From Flavobacteriaceae bacterium (GTDB lineage Bacteria > Bacteroidota > Bacteroidia > Flavobacteriales > Flavobacteriaceae): DNA of 64,000 nt. The position numbers and the translations under genes are program-made. Location of the stretch: positions 1 through 64,000 of the forward strand of contig JAPOSZ010000007.1 in NCBI GenBank assembly GCA_026709415.1. The letters run 5' to 3'. The first letter of the stretch is position 1; each line of letters begins with the position of its first letter. This document shows, in pieces, positions 47,942-56,964 of this stretch. The notes beneath the pieces were generated by a model. The model had not been told where the DNA came from, ran no database searches, and saw nothing but the letters and a program-made list of their open reading frames with translations.

Positions 47942-49174
47942 ATGTTATTTAAATTAATGACCATGCTCAAAATACAGAGTTTGATGCTGATAGGTGCCCT
48001 TTTTTTCTGTTGCCAAACCTCTCAAGAAACTTACCAAGATTTTATTTCAGAAGAAATTATTTATATCGGTAACCCTGAAGAGGTGATCATTGGACACGGC
48101 TATGAAAAACTTCGATTTTTGATCGTAATCAATGCGGATCCTAAGATCAAAAAAGGGTTCATATCATCAAAAAATGGAAACTTTACAAGAGAATTCGATG
48201 TCGTGAGAAAAAACTCAGGAATAGATACCATTAGCGTTGATACGGATATTCCTGAAGGGGAATATACCTTTGAAATCCTTCTAAGTGATGACGTCGGTAA
48301 TCAGTCGATTGGTTACGAAGTAGGTTCTGTTGTTTACGGACCAAGATACCAATCAACTTTGTTAAACCGATTAACAACCATCCGTACATTCGCCACTAAA
48401 GCGGTGTTTCAGTGGAATCCACCAACGGAAGGTAGTCTAAGTACCCTCTTGACATATGAAGATGCTTCGGGAGTCATCCAGGAAGTGCGTATCGACAACA
48501 GTGAAAATGAAACGGTCGTTTCAGATTTTAGATTGGGAGGTATGGTAAGCATCGCCACGACCTATGAACCTTCCGAAACCTCTCTTGAGGGCTTTCATGC
48601 GGTTCCATTTGAAACCGCTTTTCCTGAAGACTTTGAAATGGATAAAAGCATCATTGTTCCAATTCCTTTAGATTTTGATGCCGATGAGGGTGATTTGTCT
48701 GCCGGTAAAGGTATTGCCATTTTATTTGATGGAAAGGCCGATAGCGCTCCTAATCAATACAGCGCCACCCGTGAGGGAGCTCCAAGTGCTTACCCCTTTG
48801 TGATGACTTTCGATGTGGGTTTTGATTCCAAACCGACGGCTATTAGAGTCGATCCAAGAACCGATTGTTGTAGTGATAGAGCCCCCTCAACCTTTCAAGT
48901 ATGGGGTTATACTGGATCGGATATCCACCAAGCCCATACGGTCGATATCAAAACGACCGAATTGGTCGATTGGGAAGCGGATGCTGTCGCCAAAGGATGG
49001 ATCAAATTATTGGACTACCAGACAACAAAAGCTATTCCGCAGACGGACATAACGGCTACAGGTGATGATCGATATCGATATATCCGCTTTGTTGCTTTAG
49101 CTTCTCATCTTGCGAAGCCTCAGACGGATTGGTTCAGGCCTAATTTTACGGAATTAACCTTTTGGTCTCAATAG
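47942..49174 (+). CDS. Surface lipoprotein, DUF4998-like with discoidin-type end
   Basis: About 410 residues; Met 1 or Met 7 (47960) can start a lipoprotein signal (I-G-A-L-F-F-C-C). The N-terminal domain (I-G-N-P-E-E-V-I-I-G-H-G-Y-E-K-L-R-F-L-I) matches the DUF4998 pattern, a domain common behind SusD genes. The C-terminal part (F-D-V-G-F-D-S-K-P-T-A-I-R-V...Y-R-Y-I-R-F-V-A-L-A-S) is discoidin-like, as in the preceding gene. Probably another glycan-binding partner of the SusCD pair. It ends the locus. Confidence 0.85.
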   Translation: MLFKLMTMLKIQSLMLIGALFFCCQTSQETYQDFISEEIIYIGNPEEVIIGHGYEKLRFLIVINADPKIKKGFISSKNGNFTREFDVVRKNSGIDTISVDTDIPEGEYTFEILLSDDVGNQSIGYEVGSVVYGPRYQSTLLNRLTTIRTFATKAVFQWNPPTEGSLSTLLTYEDASGVIQEVRIDNSENETVVSDFRLGGMVSIATTYEPSETSLEGFHAVPFETAFPEDFEMDKSIIVPIPLDFDADEGDLSAGKGIAILFDGKADSAPNQYSATREGAPSAYPFVMTFDVGFDSKPTAIRVDPRTDCCSDRAPSTFQVWGYTGSDIHQAHTVDIKTTELVDWEADAVAKGWIKLLDYQTTKAIPQTDITATGDDRYRYIRFVALASHLAKPQTDWFRPNFTELTFWSQ

Positions 49175-49426
49175 TCCACTTCAAAAAATCTTTTTTTTTG
49201 CCGATATTTCCTTAAAACATAAGATACCGTTGCATGATCCATCTTTTTTAGCCAAAACTTTGGGCACCGCATTTTTCATGTTTCAAAACGCCGACATTTT
49301 ATCGTTTTGGAGAGAAGTTCCGTTCTTTCGAAAAAATGAATCAGCAGGCGATCTCATGTAGCACTAGCGAGTCGAACATGATTGGGGACAAAGGCTAATT
49401 TCATCCATTGGTTGGACCATGCCGCT

Positions 49427-50674
49427 TTAAGTCACTCTGAGCGTTTTTGCTGGAGCAATACGCATCACCATGAATGTCGGGAACCAAAGCAATAGCGCAC
49501 AAACCACTAAAAATAGCGTGTTCACTCCCAAAACTTGCCACAATGTCAGATGTACAGGAGCGCTTGAAACAAAATAGGTTTCCGGATTTAACCGAATCCA
49601 AGACCATTGTTTTTGAGTCAAATAAAACAACAATGCCAATGCGTTTCCAATCAATAATCCACGAAACATCACTAAAATGCCATTGATTAAGAAGATTCGC
49701 TGAATCAAGTGATTGGTGCCTCCCAAGGCTTTCAACAACCCGATCATCGCTGTTCTTTCAAAAACCAGGGCTAATAAAGCCGTTGACATATTCATCACCC
49801 CCACAACAATCATGATAATCAAAATGATTAAAATGTTGAAATCAAACAATGAAATCCATTGAAAAATCAGTCCATAACGTGACAACAAAGAAATCGTAGT
49901 CAAATCCATAGGCAATTCTTGATACAGCTCTTGGGCGATTTCATCGGTACGAGTGAAATCATCAATTAATATCTGGTATCCCCCAATTTCATCTTCTTCC
50001 CACCGATTGATTTTTTGGATATGACCGATACTTCCCATAATGAGATGATTATCGATATCTAGAAATCCCGAATTGTATATACCACTGATGGTGAATTTTC
50101 TTCGATTGGGATATTGCTGAAGCATGTCGTTTAAGAAAACAGCATCCACTTGATCTTGTAAATCAAGTTGGAGTCTAGCGGCGACCGTTTGTGAAATCAA
50201 TACTTCATTGGAATAATGATTTTTCAAACTAGGAAAATCTCCAGCGACTAGAAAATCATCAATTGAATTCCAGTTGTAGGTGCTGTCGACTCCTTTGAAT
50301 ATGATCCCTTCAAAATCTTCCGATGTTCTCAGCATACCAGACTTTGTAGCATAAGGATACAATTCTGTGATTTCTTGCCGAGAATACAAGTGTTTTTGGA
50401 CTGAAGCCTGGTCAGTTAATGGAACTGTAGAAATGCTTTGATCTTCATTTTCTATATGAACCACCGTCAAGTGTCCGTGGAATGCCACTGCTTTCTGTCG
50501 TATTTCTTTTTGCATTCCCTTTCCAGTGGCAATGGCAATCAAAATCATCATCATCCCAAGTGCCACGGCGATGGTGGCAATAATGACTATTTTGGTTGAT
50601 ACATTACCTTTGCTTCCAATATGCTGTCGCATTCTTTTGGCAATAAAAAAAACCAGATCATAGTTGCGGAACAT
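49427..50674 (-). CDS. FtsX/LolC-like ABC transporter permease
   Basis: 415 residues. One membrane segment near 28-48 (I-I-A-T-I-A-V-A-L-G-M-M-M-I-L-I-A), a large periplasmic domain (about 50-270), then three segments (F-N-I-L-I-I-L-I-I-M-I-V-V-G-V-M-N near 280, I-N-G-I-L-V-M-F-R-G-L-L-I-G-N near 335, V-N-T-L-F-L-V-V-C-A-L-L-L near 385). This is the MacB/FtsX topology of lipoprotein-releasing permeases. The ATPase partner is not in the window. The N-terminus F-I-A-K-R-M-R is usual for LolC/E-type proteins. Confidence 0.88.
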   Translation of the reverse strand: MFRNYDLVFFIAKRMRQHIGSKGNVSTKIVIIATIAVALGMMMILIAIATGKGMQKEIRQKAVAFHGHLTVVHIENEDQSISTVPLTDQASVQKHLYSRQEITELYPYATKSGMLRTSEDFEGIIFKGVDSTYNWNSIDDFLVAGDFPSLKNHYSNEVLISQTVAARLQLDLQDQVDAVFLNDMLQQYPNRRKFTISGIYNSGFLDIDNHLIMGSIGHIQKINRWEEDEIGGYQILIDDFTRTDEIAQELYQELPMDLTTISLLSRYGLIFQWISLFDFNILIILIIMIVVGVMNMSTALLALVFERTAMIGLLKALGGTNHLIQRIFLINGILVMFRGLLIGNALALLFYLTQKQWSWIRLNPETYFVSSAPVHLTLWQVLGVNTLFLVVCALLLWFPTFMVMRIAPAKTLRVT

Positions 50675-50748
50675 GTGTAACCCGTTTTACAAAAAACTGA
50701 TATTTTACCTAAGCTGAAGAGAAATCAACTGGTGAGTTAATACCCAAA

Positions 50749-51930
50749 ATGAGTTTTTTCAAAAGTACATTATTGCTCTTTTTCAGTTTGGTAGCTTGCG
50801 CTACTCAAAGAGAAAGCCTCCAACCGCTTCCAATAAAACCTGGAGCTGAAAACCTGGATGTATATCTCCCAACCTTAGGGAACCAACCGGTTGGGCTTGT
50901 TGCCAATCAAAGTAGCATCATTAACAACCATGGTGATTTTGTGCATTTAGTTGATACGCTTCAGACACTTGGTGTTTCATTAGTGAAAGTATTCGCTCCT
51001 GAACATGGTTTTAGAGGCGTAGCTGATGCGGGAGAAAAAATTGAAAACCAAATCGATTCCAAGAGTGGGCTGCCTATTTACTCTCTTTATGGAAAAAATT
51101 ACAAGCCCACTGCAGAGTCATTAGAAGGTATTGACATCTTACTATTTGATTTACAAGACGTGGGAGCTCGATTCTATACCTATCTATCGACTCTTCACTA
51201 TGTCATGGAAGCCTGTGCCGAAAACGATATCCCTTTGATAGTCTTAGATCGTCCTAATCCAAACATTCATCTAGTTGATGGTCCCGTATTAGACACGATG
51301 TTTTCGAGTTTTGTGGGGATGCATCCCGTTCCCATCAGTTATGGCATGACCATTGGAGAGTATGCTCAAATGATCAATGGACAACGTTGGCTAAACAATG
51401 AAATACAAACTGATTTGACGATTGTTCCTATTAAAAATTACACTAGAACCAGCGAGTATGCTCCTCCGATAAAACCATCTCCCAATTTGCCAAATCTTCA
51501 GTCGATTCATCTCTATCCTAGCCTTTGTTTGTTAGAACCTACTGTGATCAGTGTTGGAAGAGGAACGAATCAACAATTCCAAATATTTGGACATCCTCAA
51601 TTGTGGATTAGGGATTATTCATTTACCCCTCAACCCAATCCAGGAGCTAAAAATCCCAAACACAATGGTCAGCTTTGTTATGGTAAGGATCTTTCAGATT
51701 TTCCCAAACCCACTAAAATTGAGCTTGATTGGCTTTTGGATGCCTATGCCTATTTTCCGGACAAGGATTCGTTTTTTTTAAGTGGCTTCAATCGAATTGC
51801 AGGTAATGATCTGCTTCAAATTCAGATTAAAAACGGCTATAATGCCGAACAGATTCGGAATTCTTGGCAAAAAGACCTTGATGTCTTTAATAAAATCAGG
51901 GGCCTTTATTTGATTTATCCTGAAAACTAG
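50749..51930 (+). CDS. namZ: Exo-beta-N-acetylmuramidase NamZ-like (DUF1343) lipoprotein
   Basis: 393 residues with lipobox S-L-V-A-C near residue 17. DUF1343 landmarks: G-L-V-A-N-Q-S-S-I near 53, F-A-P-E-H-G-F-R-G near 83, D-L-Q-D-V-G-A-R-F-Y-T-Y near 132 and D-R-P-N-P near 166. In characterised members (NamZ) the enzyme removes terminal MurNAc from peptidoglycan fragments and takes part in wall recycling. It overlaps the convergent queE gene by four bases. Confidence 0.9.
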   Translation: MSFFKSTLLLFFSLVACATQRESLQPLPIKPGAENLDVYLPTLGNQPVGLVANQSSIINNHGDFVHLVDTLQTLGVSLVKVFAPEHGFRGVADAGEKIENQIDSKSGLPIYSLYGKNYKPTAESLEGIDILLFDLQDVGARFYTYLSTLHYVMEACAENDIPLIVLDRPNPNIHLVDGPVLDTMFSSFVGMHPVPISYGMTIGEYAQMINGQRWLNNEIQTDLTIVPIKNYTRTSEYAPPIKPSPNLPNLQSIHLYPSLCLLEPTVISVGRGTNQQFQIFGHPQLWIRDYSFTPQPNPGAKNPKHNGQLCYGKDLSDFPKPTKIELDWLLDAYAYFPDKDSFFLSGFNRIAGNDLLQIQIKNGYNAEQIRNSWQKDLDVFNKIRGLYLIYPEN

Positions 51931-52541
51931 GGAATCTCCAAGTACTTATGAATTTGTAGGGAGACCATCCATTGGGGATTTTTTTTAACAAAGTCCACAA
52001 TCATTGGCATCATTTGATTTTTTTTACTCCATTCGGGTTGTAAAAACAACAGACACCCTGAAAATACTTTACGGCTTTGTTCTATGGCGAATTGAAAATC
52101 TGATTGATTATAAATGACCACCTTGAGTTCATCGGCCAGTTCATAAGCTTTAGTGACGGGGGATTTCCTTTTTTTGGGAGATAAACAAAACCAGTCCCAA
52201 CTTCCACTGACTGGATAAGCTCCTGAAGTTTCTAGATGAACTCTTTTACCCCTTGATTTCAATGCTTTGGTCAATGGATTCAAATCCCACATTAAGGGTT
52301 CTCCTCCCGTGACAACCACCATTTTCAACTTGTTTGGTATGGGATTGATTATTTGTTGGATGCTGGTCGGTTGGTGTTCAGAAGCATCCCAACTTTCCTT
52401 AACATCACACCAATGACACCCCACATCACAACCACCTAGTCGAATAAAATACGCGGCTTTTCCTTGATGATAACCTTCTCCTTGTACGGTTTGAAAAGCC
52501 TCCATTAAAGGAAGTGTTTTCCCTGTTTTATAGGAATCCAT
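51927..52541 (-). CDS. queE: 7-carboxy-7-deazaguanine synthase
   Basis: 204 residues of the radical SAM family. The cluster-binding cysteines are in G-G-C-D-V-G-C-H-W-C-D-V-K near residue 32, a modified C-x3-C-x2-C typical of QueE; V-V-T-G-G-E-P-L-M near 75 is the SAM-contacting G-G-E motif. The N-terminus M-E-A-F-Q-T-V-Q-G-E-G matches the family. It makes CDG on the way to queuosine. The other que genes are not in the window. Confidence 0.92.
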   Translation of the reverse strand: MDSYKTGKTLPLMEAFQTVQGEGYHQGKAAYFIRLGGCDVGCHWCDVKESWDASEHQPTSIQQIINPIPNKLKMVVVTGGEPLMWDLNPLTKALKSRGKRVHLETSGAYPVSGSWDWFCLSPKKRKSPVTKAYELADELKVVIYNQSDFQFAIEQSRKVFSGCLLFLQPEWSKKNQMMPMIVDFVKKNPQWMVSLQIHKYLEIP

Positions 52542-52617
52542 TTTTCTGGATTGTTGGTTGTATTGAGTGTCGATAGAACTTGATTTGAAAGTTTATTTTT
52601 GGCATAAAATTACACTC

Positions 52618-53040
52618 ATGGCCACTTTATCCCCTTTTCATTTAGCTATTCCTGTCAATGACTTGGAAAAATGCAAATCGTTTTATCAAAACACATTGAA
52701 TTGCACACCAGGGAGAAGCTCTAGTCAGTGGGCCGATTATAACTTTTTTGGACATCAATTGGTGCTTCATTTTGATGCTAATCATCGGCCTGTCTTACAT
52801 CGCAATGAAGTTGATGGACATGGCGTGCCAGTGCCTCATTTTGGGGTTGTTCTCCCTTGGGAAGACTTTAGTAAGCTGGTGAACCACCTCAATGAAGTTG
52901 GGATTGAATTCATTATCGAGCCCTATATTCGGTTTAAAGGTTTAAAAGGAGAGCAAAAAACCATGTTTTTTTATGATCCATCCGGCAATGCTCTAGAGTT
53001 TAAGTCATTTAAAACTTCAGATCAACTTTTTGCAACATAG
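52618..53040 (+). CDS. VOC-family (glyoxalase-like) protein
   Basis: 141 residues from the ATG at 52618, chosen because family similarity starts there (P-F-H-L-A-I-P-V-N-D-L-E-K-C-K-S-F-Y); the frame is open upstream to 52567 without features. Metal-ligand positions of the fold are plausible at His in F-H-L-A-I-P, His in L-V-L-H-F, and Glu in A-L-E-F-K. Substrate unknown; members include dioxygenases and glyoxalases. Confidence 0.8.
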   Translation: MATLSPFHLAIPVNDLEKCKSFYQNTLNCTPGRSSSQWADYNFFGHQLVLHFDANHRPVLHRNEVDGHGVPVPHFGVVLPWEDFSKLVNHLNEVGIEFIIEPYIRFKGLKGEQKTMFFYDPSGNALEFKSFKTSDQLFAT

Positions 53041-53355
53041 GTCGATTTTTTATGAGAATCCATTTGTGTTAAATCCGAACCGTTAGATTGACTAAAAAAT
53101 AGGAAACTACATTGGAATATAGTTTTTTCTCCGTTAGTTTAATCCTAAATCCACTTTCTCGTAGAAATTATCGGGGAGGGGTAAAACACTCAAAAAATTC
53201 TCGCAGGTATCTTGATAATAACAAGAGTTGATGTATGGAAGATGCTGATGATATTCATATTGTTTATATCTCTTAATATACCAGGAGAATAGAATACTCG
53301 AGATAACGTAGTTGTTAAACTAAATTTCGGTTTTGAGGGTCGACTATGAGATCGA
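53041..53355. other. Intergenic stretch, nothing recognised
   Basis: About 315 AT-rich bases between convergent genes. No frame, RNA fold or repeat worth calling was seen. Confidence 0.4.
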
Positions 53356-54132
53356 TTACCAATTCAAATATCTAGGTAGTACAGATAACCCACCATCAAC
53401 CTGTATGTCATCGCCAGTTATAAAACTCGACTCATCAGAAGCTAAAAACACCGCCAGTTTCGAAACTTCTTGAGGTTTGCCAAAACGTAACAAAGCTGCT
53501 TGTTTTTTTGAGAACTTTTCATAAACGTCACCTTCATTTCTAATTCTTTCATATGCCATAGGAGTTAAAATTGCCCCTGGAGAAATTGAGTTAAAACGTA
53601 TGTTCTTGTTTCCAAATTGTCCGGCTAACTGTTTGGTCATTGAAATCACGCCTCCCTTAGCGCTGGCATAGGCAGTCCAGTCGTCCCAACTTCGATGAGC
53701 TTGAGCTGAAGCTATATTAATAACACTTCCATTTTTTCTTGAAATCATATGTGGAATACACGCTCTAATACATCTGAAAACCCCCTTTAGATTTACATTC
53801 ATTAGTCTATCCCAATCAACATCTAGCATTTCCGAAATCTTTCCAGAAATGGAAATCGCTGCATTGTTGACCAATATATCTATTCTATCATATTTTTCAA
53901 TACAAACTTTTACCATCATGTTAACTGATTCTGTTTTACCTACATCACAAAACATTGGTGTTACATTAAAGTTTAGTTGAGAAAGTTTATCTGCTTCATC
54001 ATTGCACTTTGTGTCGTTAATATCTCCCATTATAACCATAGCCCCTTCTTTTACAAACGCTTTAGTAATCGCAAGTCCAATACCATTGGCAGCTCCAGTC
54101 ACAATAGCAATTTTATTTTTCAATCGATTCAT
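53356..54132 (-). CDS. Short-chain dehydrogenase/reductase, probably sugar-acid oxidoreductase
   Basis: 258 residues, classical SDR: T-G-A-A-N-G-I-G near residue 13 for the cofactor, N-N-A-A near 88, catalytic Y-A-S-A-K near 156 and I-S-P-G-A-I-L-T near 186. The start overlaps the MFS gene stop by four bases. As the last gene after a mannonate-dehydratase-like gene and a sugar carrier, it may be the fructuronate/mannonate oxidoreductase of the pathway; that role is inferred from position only. Confidence 0.88.
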   Translation of the reverse strand: MNRLKNKIAIVTGAANGIGLAITKAFVKEGAMVIMGDINDTKCNDEADKLSQLNFNVTPMFCDVGKTESVNMMVKVCIEKYDRIDILVNNAAISISGKISEMLDVDWDRLMNVNLKGVFRCIRACIPHMISRKNGSVINIASAQAHRSWDDWTAYASAKGGVISMTKQLAGQFGNKNIRFNSISPGAILTPMAYERIRNEGDVYEKFSKKQAALLRFGKPQEVSKLAVFLASDESSFITGDDIQVDGGLSVLPRYLNW

Positions 54133-55502
54133 TTTGTTTTAATTGAAATCCAATATTTTTCTATTTCTTCAAGTGTTTTCCCTTTGGTTTCAGGTAAAAC
54201 TCTAAAAACTAGATAAATTGCCGGGAACATGAGGATAGAAAATAACCAAAATGTGCCAAATGGGTTAATATTTTCCAACAACCAAGGAGTCATTTGTCCG
54301 ACAATAGAGTTCCCCACCCAAAGAGCCAAGGTAGCCATTGACATGGTAATTCCCCGGATTTTTATTGGATAAATTTCTGATAGCAATACCCATAACACAG
54401 GACCATATGAAAATGAAAAACAAGCTAAAAATGTGAGTATGAAAGTCATTAAGAGATAGACGTTATTAACCTCTAAAAAGAATAATAATCCTACGATAAA
54501 TAAAGAAATCATTATTCCAGATATACCGTATTTCAACAAGGGTTTTCTTCCTAAAGAATCAATTTTCCAAATGGCCAAGAAAGTGAAAAGCACATTAACA
54601 ATTCCAATCAGTACTTGACTATTTAGGGCTTCTCCAAAATGTAAACCTCCTTTTTCTAAAATTTGCGGACCATAGTAAATTATAGCGTTAATGCCACTAA
54701 ATTGGCTAAATAGTGCAAGTGAAACTCCAATAATTATGGGCCACTTAAATTGACTAGAAAAAATGGATTTTAAACCGCTAACCTTTTCTGAAAGAACCTC
54801 TTCAATATTTCGAATTTCTTTGTTAGCTTCCAAATCGGTCATTAAACCATTCATGATTTTTTTAGCCCTTATTTTTTTGCCTTTCATGATTAGCCAACGT
54901 GGGCTTTTTGGTATAACAAAAAGGAGTAAAAGGAAAATGGCAACTGGCAAAATTTCAGTGCCAAGCATTATTCGCCAAACTTCAATACCATAAAACCTGT
55001 GATGATTTAATCCATCTATAGTTGAAAGTGTGAATAAATATGAGTTAACAAAATATGCTATTAAAATACCAATCGTAATAGCCAATTGATATAGTGACAC
55101 CAATTTACCACGATTATTTGCTGGTGCTATTTCAGAAATATAAAGTGGTGATAACATAGATGCGATCCCAATTCCCACTCCTCCTAAAATCCTATAAGTC
55201 ACCAAATGGTTAAAAGATTCGGAAAGCGAACAACCAATAGCAGAAAGTGCAAAAAACAGACCCGACACTATTAGCATGTTTTTTCTTCCATATCTATCAC
55301 TCAAAAATCCAGCAACTGAGACACCTAAAATGGTTCCTATCAACGCTGAGCTAACATACCAACCCTCCATCATAGTCGTTAGGTTGAATTGTGTTTTTAC
55401 TAAACCTATGGTTCCAGAAATTATGGCGGTATCATATCCAAATAAAAAACCACCTAATGCTACAATTGCTGATAGAAAACCAATCTTGCTAGAATTCTTC
55501 AT
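54129..55502 (-). CDS. Sugar porter of the major facilitator superfamily (XylE/GLUT-like)
   Basis: About 457 residues from the ATG at 55502 (the frame opens at 55526 within the preceding gene). Twelve membrane segments. Sugar porter motifs are present: G-F-L-F-G-Y-D-T-A-I-I-S-G at the start, D-R-Y-G-R-K after TM2, G-V-G-I-G-I-A-S near TM4, P-K-S-P-R-W-L near TM6, Q-F-S-G-I-N-A-I-I-Y-Y near TM7 and P-E-T-K-G-K near the end. It carries a monosaccharide or sugar acid across the inner membrane, probably by proton symport. Confidence 0.93.
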   Translation of the reverse strand: MKNSSKIGFLSAIVALGGFLFGYDTAIISGTIGLVKTQFNLTTMMEGWYVSSALIGTILGVSVAGFLSDRYGRKNMLIVSGLFFALSAIGCSLSESFNHLVTYRILGGVGIGIASMLSPLYISEIAPANNRGKLVSLYQLAITIGILIAYFVNSYLFTLSTIDGLNHHRFYGIEVWRIMLGTEILPVAIFLLLLFVIPKSPRWLIMKGKKIRAKKIMNGLMTDLEANKEIRNIEEVLSEKVSGLKSIFSSQFKWPIIIGVSLALFSQFSGINAIIYYGPQILEKGGLHFGEALNSQVLIGIVNVLFTFLAIWKIDSLGRKPLLKYGISGIMISLFIVGLLFFLEVNNVYLLMTFILTFLACFSFSYGPVLWVLLSEIYPIKIRGITMSMATLALWVGNSIVGQMTPWLLENINPFGTFWLFSILMFPAIYLVFRVLPETKGKTLEEIEKYWISIKTK

Positions 55503-55509
55503 GCTACCA

Positions 55510-56562
55510 TTAACTCCTAATCCCACTATTTAAAGTAGATATCACACCTTTGATATAGCCAATTGTAAATGATCGTCCACGCTCTTTCCAGGATTCATCT
55601 CCAATAATCTTTGGTACGTGACCAGGCATAATCATACCCTTAAACCCAACTTCCTTTAGTTTAGAAAGTATTGATATAGGATCATAATATCCTGGCATAT
55701 CAACGAATACTTCATTGAATTTGGTATTTCCATCTAGTGAGTTAGAAATTGTTTGAAAATGAACATAAACAATTTTATTTCTTTTTGCAAAATATTCTGT
55801 AACCATATTGATATCCTCACCCATAGCTGAAAAATTTCCCAAACAGTAAAGCAACCCATGATTTTCACTTTTTACCAAATTCATCCCTTTTTTGAAGGCT
55901 TTAAAACTTCTAAACAATTGAGGGACTCCTCCTAGAATCGGAACTGGAGGGTCATTTGGATGGAGAGCTAAAGTCACTCCAAATTCTTCTGCAATAGGCA
56001 GAACTCCTTCCAAAAAATATTGATAATTTTCCCACATTTCTTCTTCCGAAAAAACTCTACCATGAGATAGTGGTGCTTTAATAAAATCATTGAGGTTCAC
56101 ACTCATTGATTCTGCTCCACCTCTTATTTTGAATGAAGTTGACGAACGCCATACACCGGATGGTGTCCAGCCATATCCTAATACTGGAATTCCTGCTCTA
56201 CCCAAATTAGAAATAGTTTCTTGAATATGTTTCAATTGTTCTTGTCTACCTGGTAGCCCCATCATTATTTTGTCGTAAAACGAAAATGGCATATTCTCCA
56301 AGGCAAGTAATCTTATATTCGAGTTCTCTACTCTATTACGAAGTAGTAATAACTCTTTATATTCCCATTGTTTATCTCCTGTTAATGGAAGAAAATCGAA
56401 ATTTGTATCAATAAGATTGTTTTTATACATATTGAGAATAATATCGTCAACACCTAGTTGCTTAATTAAAATAAGCCTCTTTTCTGTTGGATGCATAAAC
56501 GATCCAAATCCAACTCTCATCGGTAATTCTGCCCATTTTTCAGATTTAAGAATTCTTAACAT
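55510..56562 (-). CDS. Mannonate dehydratase-like protein
   Basis: About 350 residues from Met 12 of the frame (56562); 56595 is the alternative. TIM-barrel pattern of the UxuA/xylose-isomerase-like class: L-A-L-H-P-N-D-P-P near residue 210 corresponds to the H-P-D-D-P-P metal site of UxuA, and Y-C-L-G-N-F-S near 250 to its F-C-x-G-S. Near the end, M-P-G-H-V-P-K sits where UxuA has D-H-G-H. It would dehydrate D-mannonate to 2-keto-3-deoxygluconate; the changes in the last motif leave some doubt. First gene of the uxuA-MFS-SDR transcript. Confidence 0.75.
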   Translation of the reverse strand: MLRILKSEKWAELPMRVGFGSFMHPTEKRLILIKQLGVDDIILNMYKNNLIDTNFDFLPLTGDKQWEYKELLLLRNRVENSNIRLLALENMPFSFYDKIMMGLPGRQEQLKHIQETISNLGRAGIPVLGYGWTPSGVWRSSTSFKIRGGAESMSVNLNDFIKAPLSHGRVFSEEEMWENYQYFLEGVLPIAEEFGVTLALHPNDPPVPILGGVPQLFRSFKAFKKGMNLVKSENHGLLYCLGNFSAMGEDINMVTEYFAKRNKIVYVHFQTISNSLDGNTKFNEVFVDMPGYYDPISILSKLKEVGFKGMIMPGHVPKIIGDESWKERGRSFTIGYIKGVISTLNSGIRS

Positions 56563-56595
56563 TACACTTGATTGTTTTTTAATTTGGACTTTCAA

Positions 56596-56964
56596 CCTTG
56601 GTTCGAACTATTCAATTTTAAAATGTGGAACCCTATTTTGTTCCATGCTCCATTTTGTATCATGTATGGTATATTTTTAATATCATTAATTGAACCTTTA
56701 ATGCACACAAGGGTCATTCCAAAACATGATTAAATAAATGGAGGAGTCAATAACAAATAATTCTAGAGCATACGATTTCTTGATTTTTTTCTTTTCTAAA
56801 GCTTAGAAATCACTTGATTTATTTTTATCTACTTACAAGTTAATTGGGTTAGAAAACACTTTTTTCATTCTACATCTTGACAATACCGTAGTTCCCTTTA
56901 AACTCCAAAAATTTGTTTGATATAATGCTGCCCATTTCATACTTATTCCCATTATTTTATACAA
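56596..56964. other. Intergenic region between two minus-strand operons
   Basis: About 370 AT-rich bases. It must contain the promoter of the uxuA-like operon and the end of the glycosidase transcript. No convincing TAnnTTTG box or terminator hairpin was found. Confidence 0.35.

Noticed and set aside
49175..49426. Possible small RNA or gene between the second SusCD locus and the ABC permease
   Set aside because: No frame, hairpin plus T-run or promoter box was convincing.
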